From contig NZ_LN651329.1 in the NCBI RefSeq assembly GCF_000826525.2, forward strand, positions 154,005 to 218,004: a DNA stretch of 64,000 nt, read 5' to 3'. The stretch comes from Mobilicoccus massiliensis. GTDB taxonomy: Bacteria > Actinomycetota > Actinomycetes > Actinomycetales > Dermatophilaceae. Numbering within the stretch: the stretch's first letter is position 1; each line of letters begins with the position of its first letter. The translations under genes were made by a program, and so were the position numbers. Shown here one piece after another: positions 27,101 to 34,181 of the stretch. The notes below the pieces were generated by a model, which was not told where the DNA came from, ran no database searches, and worked only from the letters and a program-made list of their open reading frames with translations.

Positions 27101-27934
27101 CAGGACGAGACCGCAGACCTCGCATCGTTGCAGTCGGGCGACGTCGACGCGCCGGACGAGGCCGTGTCGACCTCCGAACAGCAGACGCGCCCGGAGCACG
27201 GGCCCGAGGCCCCCGCGACCCGGTCGCCGTGGTCCCTGCCCCCGATGGCTCCGGTCGAGGAGGAGGGCGCGCACTTCGTGCGCGAGGAGCAGGAGAAGCG
27301 GCTGCGCAAGGCCGAGCGTGACCTGGCCCGCCTCGGCCGGGTCAACCCTCTCGCGTTGGAGGAGTTCGCCGCCCTCGAGGAACGCCACACGTTCCTCACC
27401 GAGCAGACCGACGACCTGCGCAAGAGTCGCGACGACCTGCTCGACATCGTCAAGGAGGTCGACGCCCGCGTCGAGCAGGCGTTCGCCGAGGCGTTCGCCG
27501 ACACGGCAGCCGAGTTCGAGGGCGTGTTCTCGCGGCTGTTCCCCGGGGGTGAAGGACGTCTGACCCTCACCGACCCCACGAACATGCTCACGACCGGCAT
27601 CGAGGTCGAGGCGCGTCCCCCTGGCAAGAAGATCAAGCGGCTGTCGCTGCTGTCGGGTGGCGAACGGTCGCTCACGGCCGTGGCGCTGCTCGTCGCGATC
27701 TTCAAGGCGCGCCCGAGCCCCTTCTACATCATGGACGAGGTCGAGGCGGCGCTCGACGACACCAACCTCGGCCGCCTCCTCACGATCTTCGAAGAGCTGC
27801 GCGATTCCAGCCAACTCATCGTCATCACGCACCAGAAACGGACGATGGAGGTAGCAGACGCGCTGTACGGGGTCACGATGCGCGGCGACGGCATCACGAC
27901 CGTCGTCTCGCAACGCGTGGCCCAATCCGCCTGA
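24101..27934 (+). CDS. smc: chromosome segregation protein SMC
   Basis: 1277 aa from GTG 24101, giving MYVKSLTLKGFKSFA. Walker A GPNGSGKS (31-38), long coiled coils, a hinge around 500-650, signature LSLLSGGERS (about 1180) and Walker B YIMDEVEAALDD (about 1210) are all present. It organises and resolves chromosomes with ScpAB (not in this window). It is about 90 residues longer than usual because of an acidic, Ser/Glu/Pro-rich insert at about 983-1053, just before the C-terminal head. TAGGGT at 24055 may be its -10 box. Confidence 0.97.
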   Translation: MYVKSLTLKGFKSFASATQLRLEPGITCIVGPNGSGKSNVVDALAWVMGEQGAKSLRGGKMEDVIFAGTSGRPPLGRAEVTMTIDNSDGALPIDYSEVTISRTMFRTGGSEYAINGTNCRLLDIQELLSDSGIGREMHVIVGQGQLDAVLRATPEERRGFIEEAAGVLKHRKRKERALRKLETMESNLRRVQDLTSEIRRQLGPLGRQAETARRAGVIQAEVRDARLRLLADDLVQLTTSFEADVADERAQVAAREAAEAELAATRSRLADAEQRAETLRAAHSAAQERWFTLSSLRDRLGSTGSLAAERVRLLSGTEPEDTTRGRDPETLLEQAKAARADESALREEIARAETALTEAVAAREQAERAHKDEQDRLARLARAAADQREGLAKLAGKVAAARSRIEAGEAELGRLESSAARARAGAEEAQREFAVLEAGVADEEEGEEGLDAAYEEAAEAVEVARAVVERAQEAERTAEADRAHAAARREALAIGLQRTDGAEVLLDRGTDGVIGRIAQLVTVAAGQEAAVAAALGRAADGLAVSSLATGGAALESLADSDAGAVSLLVAGIPAPPPRGAAADAESLAAGAVWALDVVSCEADLRPAVQHLLAGVLIVADLETALAVHAEHPELTAVTTAGDVVAPGLLHGGGQAQPSLIEVEAAVVEAAAAQRDAEARRDQARFALASGRSTLEALEEAEQAALADLHASDARLAGVAEQLGRLASQVRSAKAEAERITKSAEAVRAGLEENRAQHVDLERRHAEALAGDDQGDAEPTTDERDRLADAAATCRAAETEARLRLRSREERVRSLAGRAEGLENAARQERAARAAAEERRRRRAAQVEVAREVQRGAERAVAAVGAAVDIALARRDEAAAGRSALDEELTEARSAVESLTTRVRELTDSVHRDEIARAEQRLRIDALRARSIEELGIDPDVLVEEFGPHRRIPEITPESITRRMEEEARARAAARAAAEAAEESGVPGESGESGESDELSAQDETADLASLQSGDVDAPDEAVSTSEQQTRPEHGPEAPATRSPWSLPPMAPVEEEGAHFVREEQEKRLRKAERDLARLGRVNPLALEEFAALEERHTFLTEQTDDLRKSRDDLLDIVKEVDARVEQAFAEAFADTAAEFEGVFSRLFPGGEGRLTLTDPTNMLTTGIEVEARPPGKKIKRLSLLSGGERSLTAVALLVAIFKARPSPFYIMDEVEAALDDTNLGRLLTIFEELRDSSQLIVITHQKRTMEVADALYGVTMRGDGITTVVSQRVAQSA

Positions 27935-27944
27935 GGAGGCCGAT

Positions 27945-28601
27945 GTGACCACCACGCCCGACGCCCGCGACTCCGCACTCGAGGCGACCACGACGGGCGC
28001 CTCCTCCCACGCCCGGGGGAGTGCGGGACGCAGCCTGCGCCTGGCCGCCGAGGACTCGGTCGTCGTCTACGTCGATCTGCAGGAACGCCTCATGCCCGTG
28101 ATCCACGACGACGCCGCCGTACGCCAGCGTGCGCGACTGCTCGGATACGGGGCACAGCAGACCGCGGTGCCGATCGTCGGGACCGAGCAGAACCCCGACA
28201 AGCTCGGGCCGCTCGTCGACCACCTCCCCGACCTGTGCCGACGCATCCTGCCGAAGATGTCGTTCGGCGCCTGCGACGACGGCCTACCCGATCTGCTCGA
28301 CGACGTCGCCCCGGGCCGTTCGCAGATCGTTCTCGCGGGCTGCGAGGCGCACGTGTGTCTGCTCCAGACCGCGCTCGGGATCATCGAGTCGGGCCGCGAG
28401 GCGTGGGTCGTCGCCGACGCGTGCGGCTCGCGGGATCCACGCGACGCGCACGCGGCCTTCGCCCGCCTCGCCCAGGCCGGCGCGTGCGTGGTGAGCGCCG
28501 AGATGGCGATCTTCGAATGGCTGCGCACGTGCGAACACCCGAACTTCCGGTCCATGTCCCGCCAGATCAAGGAGCCCCGGTTCCCGAGCATCGACAGTTG
28601 A
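27945..28601 (+). CDS. isochorismatase-fold cysteine hydrolase
   Basis: 218 aa, GTG start 10 nt after the smc stop. The catalytic triad of the family is present: Asp in YVDLQERLM, Lys in LPKMSFGA, Cys in LAGCEAHVCLLQTAL. The first ~30 residues are a variable Thr/Ala-rich extension. The substrate cannot be inferred; relatives include nicotinamidases and hydrolases of unknown use. Probably co-transcribed with smc. Confidence 0.88.
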   Translation: MTTTPDARDSALEATTTGASSHARGSAGRSLRLAAEDSVVVYVDLQERLMPVIHDDAAVRQRARLLGYGAQQTAVPIVGTEQNPDKLGPLVDHLPDLCRRILPKMSFGACDDGLPDLLDDVAPGRSQIVLAGCEAHVCLLQTALGIIESGREAWVVADACGSRDPRDAHAAFARLAQAGACVVSAEMAIFEWLRTCEHPNFRSMSRQIKEPRFPSIDS

Positions 28602-28861
28602 GTCGTGTTGGGCCGGTGTTCGCCGCCGAGGGCGCGCGTCCGGCCCGGGTCGGGTGCGCGGTGGCTCGTCGCCGAGGACGAGCTCGGCGCGATTCGCGTC
28701 GAGCGGCGTCCCGCGCACCCGTCCCGCCACTCCGTCCCACCAGCGATGACGCCGAATTCCGATGCCGGAGCGGGAGATTGAGGGAGGATCGTGATGACTC
28801 CGTGACCGAAATCGGCCATCACGGTGGTGCAGACGCGCGCCCGGCTGCCGACTGGAGAGGC

Positions 28862-29134
28862 ATGGACGTCGTGCTCCTCTCCATCGCGATGGTCACCGTA
28901 CTCGGCGCGCTCTTCGCGGCGGTGGTCATCATCCCCGCCCGTCGCCGCGGTGCGACGATCGTCAATCGCCGCCTGTTCGTTCGCGGTACCCGCCCGGCCA
29001 GGCCCACGCGCCGCCGCCGCAACAACCTCTTCCTCGCGCGGCAGAAGCAGCCGCTCGACCTCACGCCGTTGTTGTCGCAGGGCGTGGACTCGCCCCCGCG
29101 CAACCGACGGGGCGCACTGACGCGCGTGTCGTGA
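28862..29134 (+). CDS. small single-pass membrane protein
   Basis: 90 aa; no family recognised. ATG preceded by GGAGAGG. One hydrophobic segment (residues about 2-23, VVLLSIAMVTVLGALFAAVVII) is followed by a strongly basic tail (ARRRGATIVNRRLFVRG, PARPTRRRRNNLF). It could be a small inner-membrane protein with a cytoplasmic RNA- or lipid-binding tail. It lies 101 nt before ftsY on the same strand. Confidence 0.55.
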   Translation: MDVVLLSIAMVTVLGALFAAVVIIPARRRGATIVNRRLFVRGTRPARPTRRRRNNLFLARQKQPLDLTPLLSQGVDSPPRNRRGALTRVS

Positions 29135-29235
29135 AGGCCGCCTGACACCAACGCCCGAGATCGCCCGCCCGGCGACGACACACGAGCCGCCTCGACCGCC
29201 CTCGCCCCGTCGTCGTGGTCTGCGAGACTTGGCGC

Positions 29236-30423
29236 GTGGACTGGATCTTTCACGACCTCTGGGCACTTCTCACCGTCGTCGGCGTCCTCCTCGTGGCGGG
29301 CGTCGGGGCGATCATCGGCCTCGTCAGGGGCGGCGGCCGCCGCCGCAGCATCGACACGAAGACGCGGCCCGACCTGCGGGGCGCACCGAGTGAACCGGGT
29401 GAGCCGAGCGAGGGCGCGCCCGGCGGGGTCCTCACCGAGGAACGACCCGGCGTCGTCGTCGACGAGCCCGTCGCGCCGCCGTCGGTCGAGACACCGGAGT
29501 CGACCCGCAGCCGGCTGCAGCGACTGCGCTCGCGCCTCGCGCGCTCCGACTCGGCGCTGAGTCGCGGACTGCTCGCGCTGCTCCAAGGCGGCCAGCTCGA
29601 CGAGGACACCTGGGACGACGTGGAGAGCACGCTGCTCGCCGCCGACCTCGGGGTCGAGGCGAGCACCGAGCTCGTGGCCGCCCTCAAGAACCGCGTCGCC
29701 GCCGAGGGCGTACGTGACGAGGCGACGATGCGCGGCTGGCTCAAGGAGGACCTGTTCACCCAGCTCCAGCCGCAGCTCGATCGCCGCATCGCCTCGACCC
29801 GCGTCGAAGGTCGTCCGGCCGTCATCATGGTCGTCGGCGTCAACGGCACGGGAAAGACGACCACCATCGGCAAGCTCGCGCGGGTGCTCGTCGCCGAGAA
29901 CCGTGACGTGCTGCTCGGCGCGGCCGACACGTTCCGCGCCGCGGCCGCCGACCAGCTCGAGACGTGGGGCGCCCGGGTGGGGGTGCCCACGGTGCGCTCC
30001 GAGAAGGAGGGCGCCGACCCGGCGTCCGTCGCCTACGAGGCCGTCGCCGAGGGAATCGAGGCTGAGGCCGACGTCGTCATCCTCGACACGGCCGGTCGTC
30101 TGCACAACAAGGCCGACCTCATGAACGAGCTCGCCAAGGTCAAGCGCGTCGTCGAGAAGAAGACGCCGATCGACGAGGTGCTGCTCGTCCTCGACGCGAC
30201 CACCGGACAGAACGGCATGCGGCAGGCCGAGGTGTTCTCCGACGTCGTCGACGTCACCGGCATCGTGCTCACCAAGCTCGACGGCACGGCGAAGGGCGGC
30301 ATCGTCGTGGCCGTTCAGAAGGCGCTCGGCGTTCCGGTGAAGCTCGTCGGCCTGGGCGAAGGCCCGGACGATCTCGCCCCCTTCGACCCCAAGGCCTTCG
30401 CCGAGGCGCTGCTGGGGGAGTGA
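29236..30423 (+). CDS. ftsY: signal recognition particle receptor FtsY
   Basis: 395 aa from the GTG giving MDWIFHDLWALLTVVGVLLVAGVGAIIGLVRGG, the N-terminal membrane segment usual in actinobacterial FtsY. An acidic/Pro linker is followed by the NG domain: G1 GVNGTGKTT (about 201), DTAGR (about 284), TKLDGTAKGG (about 346). It docks Ffh-ribosome complexes at the membrane; ffh is also in this window at 61.4 kb. The gene ends in a strong hairpin. Confidence 0.96.
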   Translation: MDWIFHDLWALLTVVGVLLVAGVGAIIGLVRGGGRRRSIDTKTRPDLRGAPSEPGEPSEGAPGGVLTEERPGVVVDEPVAPPSVETPESTRSRLQRLRSRLARSDSALSRGLLALLQGGQLDEDTWDDVESTLLAADLGVEASTELVAALKNRVAAEGVRDEATMRGWLKEDLFTQLQPQLDRRIASTRVEGRPAVIMVVGVNGTGKTTTIGKLARVLVAENRDVLLGAADTFRAAAADQLETWGARVGVPTVRSEKEGADPASVAYEAVAEGIEAEADVVILDTAGRLHNKADLMNELAKVKRVVEKKTPIDEVLLVLDATTGQNGMRQAEVFSDVVDVTGIVLTKLDGTAKGGIVVAVQKALGVPVKLVGLGEGPDDLAPFDPKAFAEALLGE

Positions 30424-30443
30424 GGCGCCCCGTCGCCGATACG

Positions 30444-30482
30444 GTGGGCCCGTGGGATCGTCACCCGATCCGACGGGCCCAC
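30444..30482 (+). terminator. ftsY terminator
   Basis: GTGGGCCCGT (30444-30453) pairs with ACGGGCCCAC (30473-30482), and inside it GGATCG/CGATCC (30455-30460 and 30466-30471) extends the stem around a 5-nt loop. Confidence 0.85.
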
Positions 30483-30504
30483 GCTCGTTCGGGAGGGAGC
30501 CGGT

Positions 30505-31128
30505 GTGCGCATCGACCTGAAGAAGGATCGCCGCGACCTCTATCGACCGCCGTCGTCGGAGTTCGTCGAGGTCGACGTCCCGGCGTACGAGTACCTGGCG
30601 GTCGACGGAGCAGGGGATCCGAACACGACCGCGGGGTACGCGGCCGCGGTCGAGGCCCTGTACACGACGGGCTACGCGATCCGCGCGGTGTTCAAGGCGC
30701 GCACGGGCTCGGACTTCGTCGTCGGCCCGCTCGAAGGGTTGTGGTGGAGCGCCAATCCCAGCGATCAGACGTCGGCGTTCACCGGCGATGACCGTTCGGA
30801 CTGGCGGTGGACGATGCTCATCCCGCTACCCGCCGAGGTGTCGCTCGGCGACGTGCGCGACGGCCTGACCCGGTCCGCAGCGAAGAAGCCGCACCTGCCG
30901 CGCGCCGAGATCCGCCGCATCCACGAGGGGCGGTGCCTGCAGATCATGCACGCCGGGCCGTTCTCCGACGAGGCACCGACGCTCGCCCGTCTGCACGAGC
31001 AGGTCATGCCCGATGCCGGCCTCACGTTCGCCGGCCCCCATCACGAGATCTACCTCAGCGACCCGCGCCGGTGCGCACCCGAGGGGATGCGGACGATCCT
31101 GCGTCAACCCGTGCGACCGGTCGACTGA
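30505..31128 (+). CDS. GyrI-like small-molecule-binding domain protein
   Basis: 207 aa, GTG after GGGAGGGAGCC. The SOUL/GyrI-like fold is suggested by DVPAYEYLAVDGAGDPNT, the Trp-rich GLWWSANP block, DWRWTMLIPLP and the C-terminal LTFAGPHHEIYLSDPRR. Proteins of this type bind or hydrolyse small hydrophobic molecules; the ligand is unknown. It lies beyond the ftsY terminator and converges on Uma2 gene 1. Confidence 0.82.
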   Translation: MRIDLKKDRRDLYRPPSSEFVEVDVPAYEYLAVDGAGDPNTTAGYAAAVEALYTTGYAIRAVFKARTGSDFVVGPLEGLWWSANPSDQTSAFTGDDRSDWRWTMLIPLPAEVSLGDVRDGLTRSAAKKPHLPRAEIRRIHEGRCLQIMHAGPFSDEAPTLARLHEQVMPDAGLTFAGPHHEIYLSDPRRCAPEGMRTILRQPVRPVD

Positions 31129-31139
31129 CGAGCGCGAGT

Positions 31140-31178
31140 CATCGGCGGACCGGGCGGGCTCGGTCCGTCCTGCCGATG
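31140..31178. terminator. bidirectional terminator
   Basis: CATCGGC (31140-31146) pairs with GCCGATG (31172-31178), and GGACCG/CGGTCC pairs inside. It lies between the convergent GyrI-like and Uma2 genes. Confidence 0.6.
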
Positions 31179-31201
31179 CGCGCAACATGATCCGAGGCGG
31201 C

Positions 31202-31774
31202 TCAGCGTGGGGCGTCGACGAGGTCGGCGAGGCCGATGGTGAACGGGTGCTCGCCGAGGGTGAGGGTGACGTGGGTTCCGCCGGTGATGTCGGTGTAGCC
31301 GTCGGGGCCGGGGCTGCGAAAGAGGGTGATGCGGCGGTGGCCGTCGCGGAGGTCGACGACGACGTAGTGGGGGATTCCGGCGGCGGCGTACTCGCGGCGT
31401 TTGGTGAGCCAGTCGGTCTCGACCGAGCTGGGGGAGACGATCTCGGCCGCGAGGACGACCTGGTTGCTCGGAGCCCGTCTCGCCTCGGAGGCGAGGACCT
31501 GCGGTGTCGCGACGAGCACGTCGGGGCAGCGGATGGTCGCGGGCGCGGGAGCCAGCGAGACGTCGAGGTGGGTGAACGTGAGCAGGCTCGATCCGACGTG
31601 TCGCTCCAGGAGGGAGGACAACCTGACGGCGGCGCGCGCATTGAGCGGGGTCTCGCTTGGAACCACGATGACGTACCCGTCGACCAGTTCGAGGCGCTCG
31701 TCGGTCTCGCCCAGGGCGTCCCAGTCGTCGAGGTCGAGACGGGGTGGGAGCGGGCTGGAGAGCAGGGTGGTCAT
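31202..31774 (-). CDS. Uma2-family (DUF820) PD-(D/E)xK nuclease-like protein, copy 1
   Basis: 190 aa. The nuclease-like core is present: Asp in CPDVLVA, Glu in LAAEIVSPSS, Lys in TDWLTKRREYAAAGIPHYVVVDL. The biological role of Uma2 proteins is poorly known; families often expand in tandem. Residues 1-41 and about 107-190 are nearly identical to copy 2 next door, while 42-106 are unrelated except for the catalytic Asp. The 5' flank (GCCTCCTTTCGCCGGTCATC) is also shared. Confidence 0.85.
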   Translation of the reverse strand: MTTLLSSPLPPRLDLDDWDALGETDERLELVDGYVIVVPSETPLNARAAVRLSSLLERHVGSSLLTFTHLDVSLAPAPATIRCPDVLVATPQVLASEARRAPSNQVVLAAEIVSPSSVETDWLTKRREYAAAGIPHYVVVDLRDGHRRITLFRSPGPDGYTDITGGTHVTLTLGEHPFTIGLADLVDAPR

Positions 31775-31854
31775 CGGGCCTCCTTTCGCCGGTCATCCTC
31801 GACCATCGTCGCTCGCCCACACGGCGCTCGTCCACAGGTCGCCCGAGGCCGGGC

Positions 31855-32415
31855 TCAGCCCGTGAGGTCGGCGAGGCCGATGGTCAACTGGTGCTCGCCG
31901 AGGGTAAGGGTGATGTGGGTTCCGCCGGTGATGTCGGTGTAGCCGTCGGGGCCGGGGCTGCGAAAGAGGGTGATGCGGCGGTGGCCGTCGCGGAGGTCGA
32001 CGACGACGTAGTGGGGGATTCCGGCGGCGGCGTACTCGCGGCGTTTGGTGAGCCAGTCGGTCTCGACCGAACTGGGGGAGACGATCTCGGCCGCGAGCAG
32101 CACGTCGTCGGCGCGCAGCCGCGTCGACCCGGAGGCGATGTCGCGCCGGAGGACGACGATGTCGGGTTGTCGCACCGTCGCCGGCACGTCCTGCAGCACG
32201 ACACTCATCTGCGACCCGCACCGCAGCGTCCGGCCGGTCGCATCGCGGACTCGCTCGATGAAGAGGGCCTGCGCCTCGACGTTGCGCCACTGTTCGCTCG
32301 GAACCACGATGACGTACCCGTCGACCAGTTCGAGGCGCTCGTCGGTCTCGCCCAGAGCGTCCCATTCGTCGAGGTCGAGACAGGGTGGGAGCGGGCTGGA
32401 GAGCAGGGTGGTCAT
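31855..32415 (-). CDS. Uma2-family (DUF820) PD-(D/E)xK nuclease-like protein, copy 2
   Basis: 186 aa. Same catalytic skeleton as copy 1: QPDIVVL, LAAEIVSPSS, TKRREY. The start codons of the two copies are 641 bp apart and the region upstream of each start is nearly identical for about 70 bp, so they arose by tandem duplication. The middle third (42-105) differs throughout, and this part probably sets specificity. Both copies appear intact. Confidence 0.85.
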   Translation of the reverse strand: MTTLLSSPLPPCLDLDEWDALGETDERLELVDGYVIVVPSEQWRNVEAQALFIERVRDATGRTLRCGSQMSVVLQDVPATVRQPDIVVLRRDIASGSTRLRADDVLLAAEIVSPSSVETDWLTKRREYAAAGIPHYVVVDLRDGHRRITLFRSPGPDGYTDITGGTHITLTLGEHQLTIGLADLTG

Positions 32416-32589
32416 CGGGCCTCCTTTCGCCGGTCATCCTCGACCATCGTCGCTCGCCCGCACGGCGCTCGTCCACAGGCGACGCTCGCGGCGTGTGCCG
32501 TCGCACGAGGTCGTCCGCGCGGAGGCCGCGTCGGCAGAGAGCCCGGCGCGAGGCATACCCAGGTGGGTTCCCGCATGGTTGGGTGAGGC

Positions 32590-33054
32590 ATGACCTCCGA
32601 AACCGAATCACGGGTGGCCTCCGCCGAACGCGTCGTCCGGGCCACGCCGGCGACGATCTTCGAGCTCATCGCCGACCCTGCACAGCAGCCGCGGTGGGAC
32701 GGCAACGACAACCTCGCCTCGGCCGCCACCGGACAGCGCGTGCACGCCGTCGGCGACACGTTCGACATGACCCTGACCAAGGACGGCGCGGTGCGCCGCA
32801 ACCACATCGTCGAGTTCGAGGAGGGGCGGCTCATCGCGTGGCTTCCCTCGGAGATCGGCTCGCCCCCGCCTGGCCACCTGTGGCGGTGGGAGTTGAAGCC
32901 GCAGGCCGACGGCACCACTCTCGTGCGACACACCTACGACTGGACGGACCTCACCCACGAGAGGCGCATGAACCGTGCTCGTCGCACGACCTCCGAGGCA
33001 CTGACCGCCTCGATCGAGCGGCTCGCCGCGATCGCCGAAGGGGCTTCGGGCTGA
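32590..33054 (+). CDS. SRPBCC-family protein
   Basis: 154 aa. A START/Bet v1-like fold is indicated by ERVVRATPATIFELIADPAQQPRWDGND at the N terminus, WRWELKPQADGTTLVRHTYDWTD in the middle and a long C-terminal helix. The family forms a hydrophobic cavity for lipid-like ligands; many actinobacterial members are of unknown use. It is divergent from Uma2 copy 2 and ends in a hairpin. Confidence 0.85.
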   Translation: MTSETESRVASAERVVRATPATIFELIADPAQQPRWDGNDNLASAATGQRVHAVGDTFDMTLTKDGAVRRNHIVEFEEGRLIAWLPSEIGSPPPGHLWRWELKPQADGTTLVRHTYDWTDLTHERRMNRARRTTSEALTASIERLAAIAEGASG

Positions 33055-33081
33055 CCGGCCCTCGGGCCCACTCGAGGAACT

Positions 33082-33102
33082 CGTGACGGGCAGCCCGTCA
33101 CG
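33082..33102 (+). terminator. terminator after the SRPBCC gene
   Basis: CGTGACGGG (33082-33090) and CCCGTCACG (33094-33102) form a perfect 9-bp stem with a 3-nt loop. It insulates the erm promoter downstream. Confidence 0.75.
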
Positions 33103-33146
33103 ACGTGACACAGCCCCGGGGGACGACCGCTCGGCCATGAATTCGG

Positions 33147-33175
33147 TGGGGTTCGACGCTGCCGTCCTCTAGGCT
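33147..33175 (+). promoter_or_regulatory. erm leader promoter (leaderless)
   Basis: TAGGCT (33170-33175) ends 7 nt before the leader-peptide ATG at 33183, so transcription should start at or next to that ATG. The -35 region 17 bp upstream (TGGGGT, 33147-33152) is poor. The AT-rich ATGAATTC just before it is the kind of context WhiB7-dependent promoters have, but this is speculative. Confidence 0.5.
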
Positions 33176-33182
33176 GACGAGC

Positions 33183-33227
33183 ATGTTGGTTCGTGGCATC
33201 GCTTCAGTGCGCCTGCGCAGGCGCTGA
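33183..33227 (+). CDS. erm leader peptide MLVRGIASVRLRRR
   Basis: A 14-codon frame ending in TGA, 101 nt upstream of the rRNA methyltransferase. It carries R10-L11-R12, the Arg/Lys-X-Arg/Lys motif at which macrolide- or ketolide-bound ribosomes stall (established for the ErmD leader). The GIASVRLRR core also resembles, from memory, the ErmQ leader. Codons 9-14 are encoded by a self-complementary 16-mer (GCGCCTGCGCAGGCGC, 33209-33224). Being so short, it would be missed by ordinary gene finding. No Shine-Dalgarno is present, consistent with leaderless start. Function is inferred. Confidence 0.75.
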   Translation: MLVRGIASVRLRRR

Positions 33228-33328
33228 CGGCGGCGAGCAGCACCACTTCGTGACGCTCCCGCCCCCGTAGTCATGCCGGGCGGCCGCTTTGTCATGCCCG
33301 GCTCCGCCACGAACCACGGAGCGATGCA
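33187..33328 (+). promoter_or_regulatory. predicted translational attenuator of the erm gene
   Basis: TGGTTCGTGGC in leader codons 2-5 (33187-33197) is perfectly complementary to GCCACGAACCA (33306-33316), just 5' of the erm ribosome-binding site. GCATCGCT (33196-33203) is perfectly complementary to AGCGATGC (33320-33327), which covers the end of that site and its spacer. TTCGTG (33247-33252) can compete for CACGAA (33308-33313), and GCCGGGC/GCCCGGC (33275-33302) forms a local hairpin. A ribosome paused with L11 in the P site would cover about 33197-33228 and block the second pairing, freeing erm translation. The model follows known erm attenuators; no folding energy was computed. Confidence 0.6.
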
Positions 33329-34144
33329 GTGTCCACGTACCACCATGGCCGGCACGAACACGGCCAGAACTTTCTCACCGATCCTCGGACGATCCGTCGC
33401 GTCATCGACCTCGTCCGGGAGACCAGCGGCCCGATCCTCGAGATCGGACCGGGCGAGGGGGCACTGACCCGACCCCTCCTCGCCCTGGGCAGGCCCGTCC
33501 ACGCCGTCGAGATCGACGGGCGACTCGCACGAAAGCTCGCGAAGGAGCTCAACGGCAAGGCGCTCATCACCGAAGGTGACTTCCTCGCACACACGATCCC
33601 CGATCATCCGCACGTCATCGTCGGCAATCTGCCCTTCGATCGGACCACCGCCATCCTGCGCCGCATCCTGCACGCGCCGGGGTGGACCGATGCGGTGCTC
33701 CTGGTTCAGTGGGAGGTCGCGCGGCGGCGGGCGGGCGTGGGCGGGGCCAGCATGATGACCGCCCAATGGTCGCCCTGGTTCGACTTCACCCTCCACGGCC
33801 GGGTGCCCGCGCGAGCGTTCACGCCGAGCCCCGGAGTCGACGGCGGCCTGATGGCGATCCGTCGCCGCCCGGATCCGCTCGTCCCTGTGCGCGAACGCCG
33901 ACGCTTTCACGCGTTCGTCCATCGGATCTACACCGGCCCTGGCCGTGGGCTCGCGCAGATCCTCGCCCGCAACACCGGCCTCGGGACGACGACGAGCGCT
34001 GCCCGGTGGTTGCGCAGCCGAGGACTCGCCGGCTCCGACCTGCCGAAGTCGATGACCACGTCGGCGTGGATCGACTTGTACCGCGCCACGGGGACGTCTC
34101 CTCCGCGGTCGCGGACCAGGGGCGCCGAAGGAACCGGTAGATAG
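33329..34144 (+). CDS. Erm-type 23S rRNA (adenine-N6)-methyltransferase
   Basis: 271 aa. GTG preceded by ACGGAG with 7-nt spacing. It should dimethylate or monomethylate A2058 of 23S rRNA, giving resistance to macrolides, lincosamides and streptogramin B. Erm features: HEHGQNFLTDPRTIRRV (9-25), SAM loop ILEIGPGEGALTRPL (36-50), acidic VEID (60-63) and target-base motif NLPF (100-103), followed by the basic C-terminal helical region. The housekeeping relative RsmA/KsgA normally has NLPY and different neighbours, so Erm is favoured. The leader peptide upstream supports inducible resistance. Confidence 0.87.
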   Translation: MSTYHHGRHEHGQNFLTDPRTIRRVIDLVRETSGPILEIGPGEGALTRPLLALGRPVHAVEIDGRLARKLAKELNGKALITEGDFLAHTIPDHPHVIVGNLPFDRTTAILRRILHAPGWTDAVLLVQWEVARRRAGVGGASMMTAQWSPWFDFTLHGRVPARAFTPSPGVDGGLMAIRRRPDPLVPVRERRRFHAFVHRIYTGPGRGLAQILARNTGLGTTTSAARWLRSRGLAGSDLPKSMTTSAWIDLYRATGTSPPRSRTRGAEGTGR

Positions 34145-34181
34145 GAGGCGACCTTCCGTCGTGGGGGCAGGTGAGGCGAGG

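Noticed and set aside
33250..33270. A second mini-frame VTLPPP between the erm leader and erm
   Set aside because: GTG start without ribosome-binding site and only six codons. The Pro triplet is tempting as a pause site but this is likely chance in GC-rich DNA.
33329..34144. Calling the methyltransferase RsmA/KsgA
   Set aside because: The NLPF motif, HEHGQNFL N terminus, short length, RLR leader peptide and lack of the usual ksgA neighbours favour Erm.
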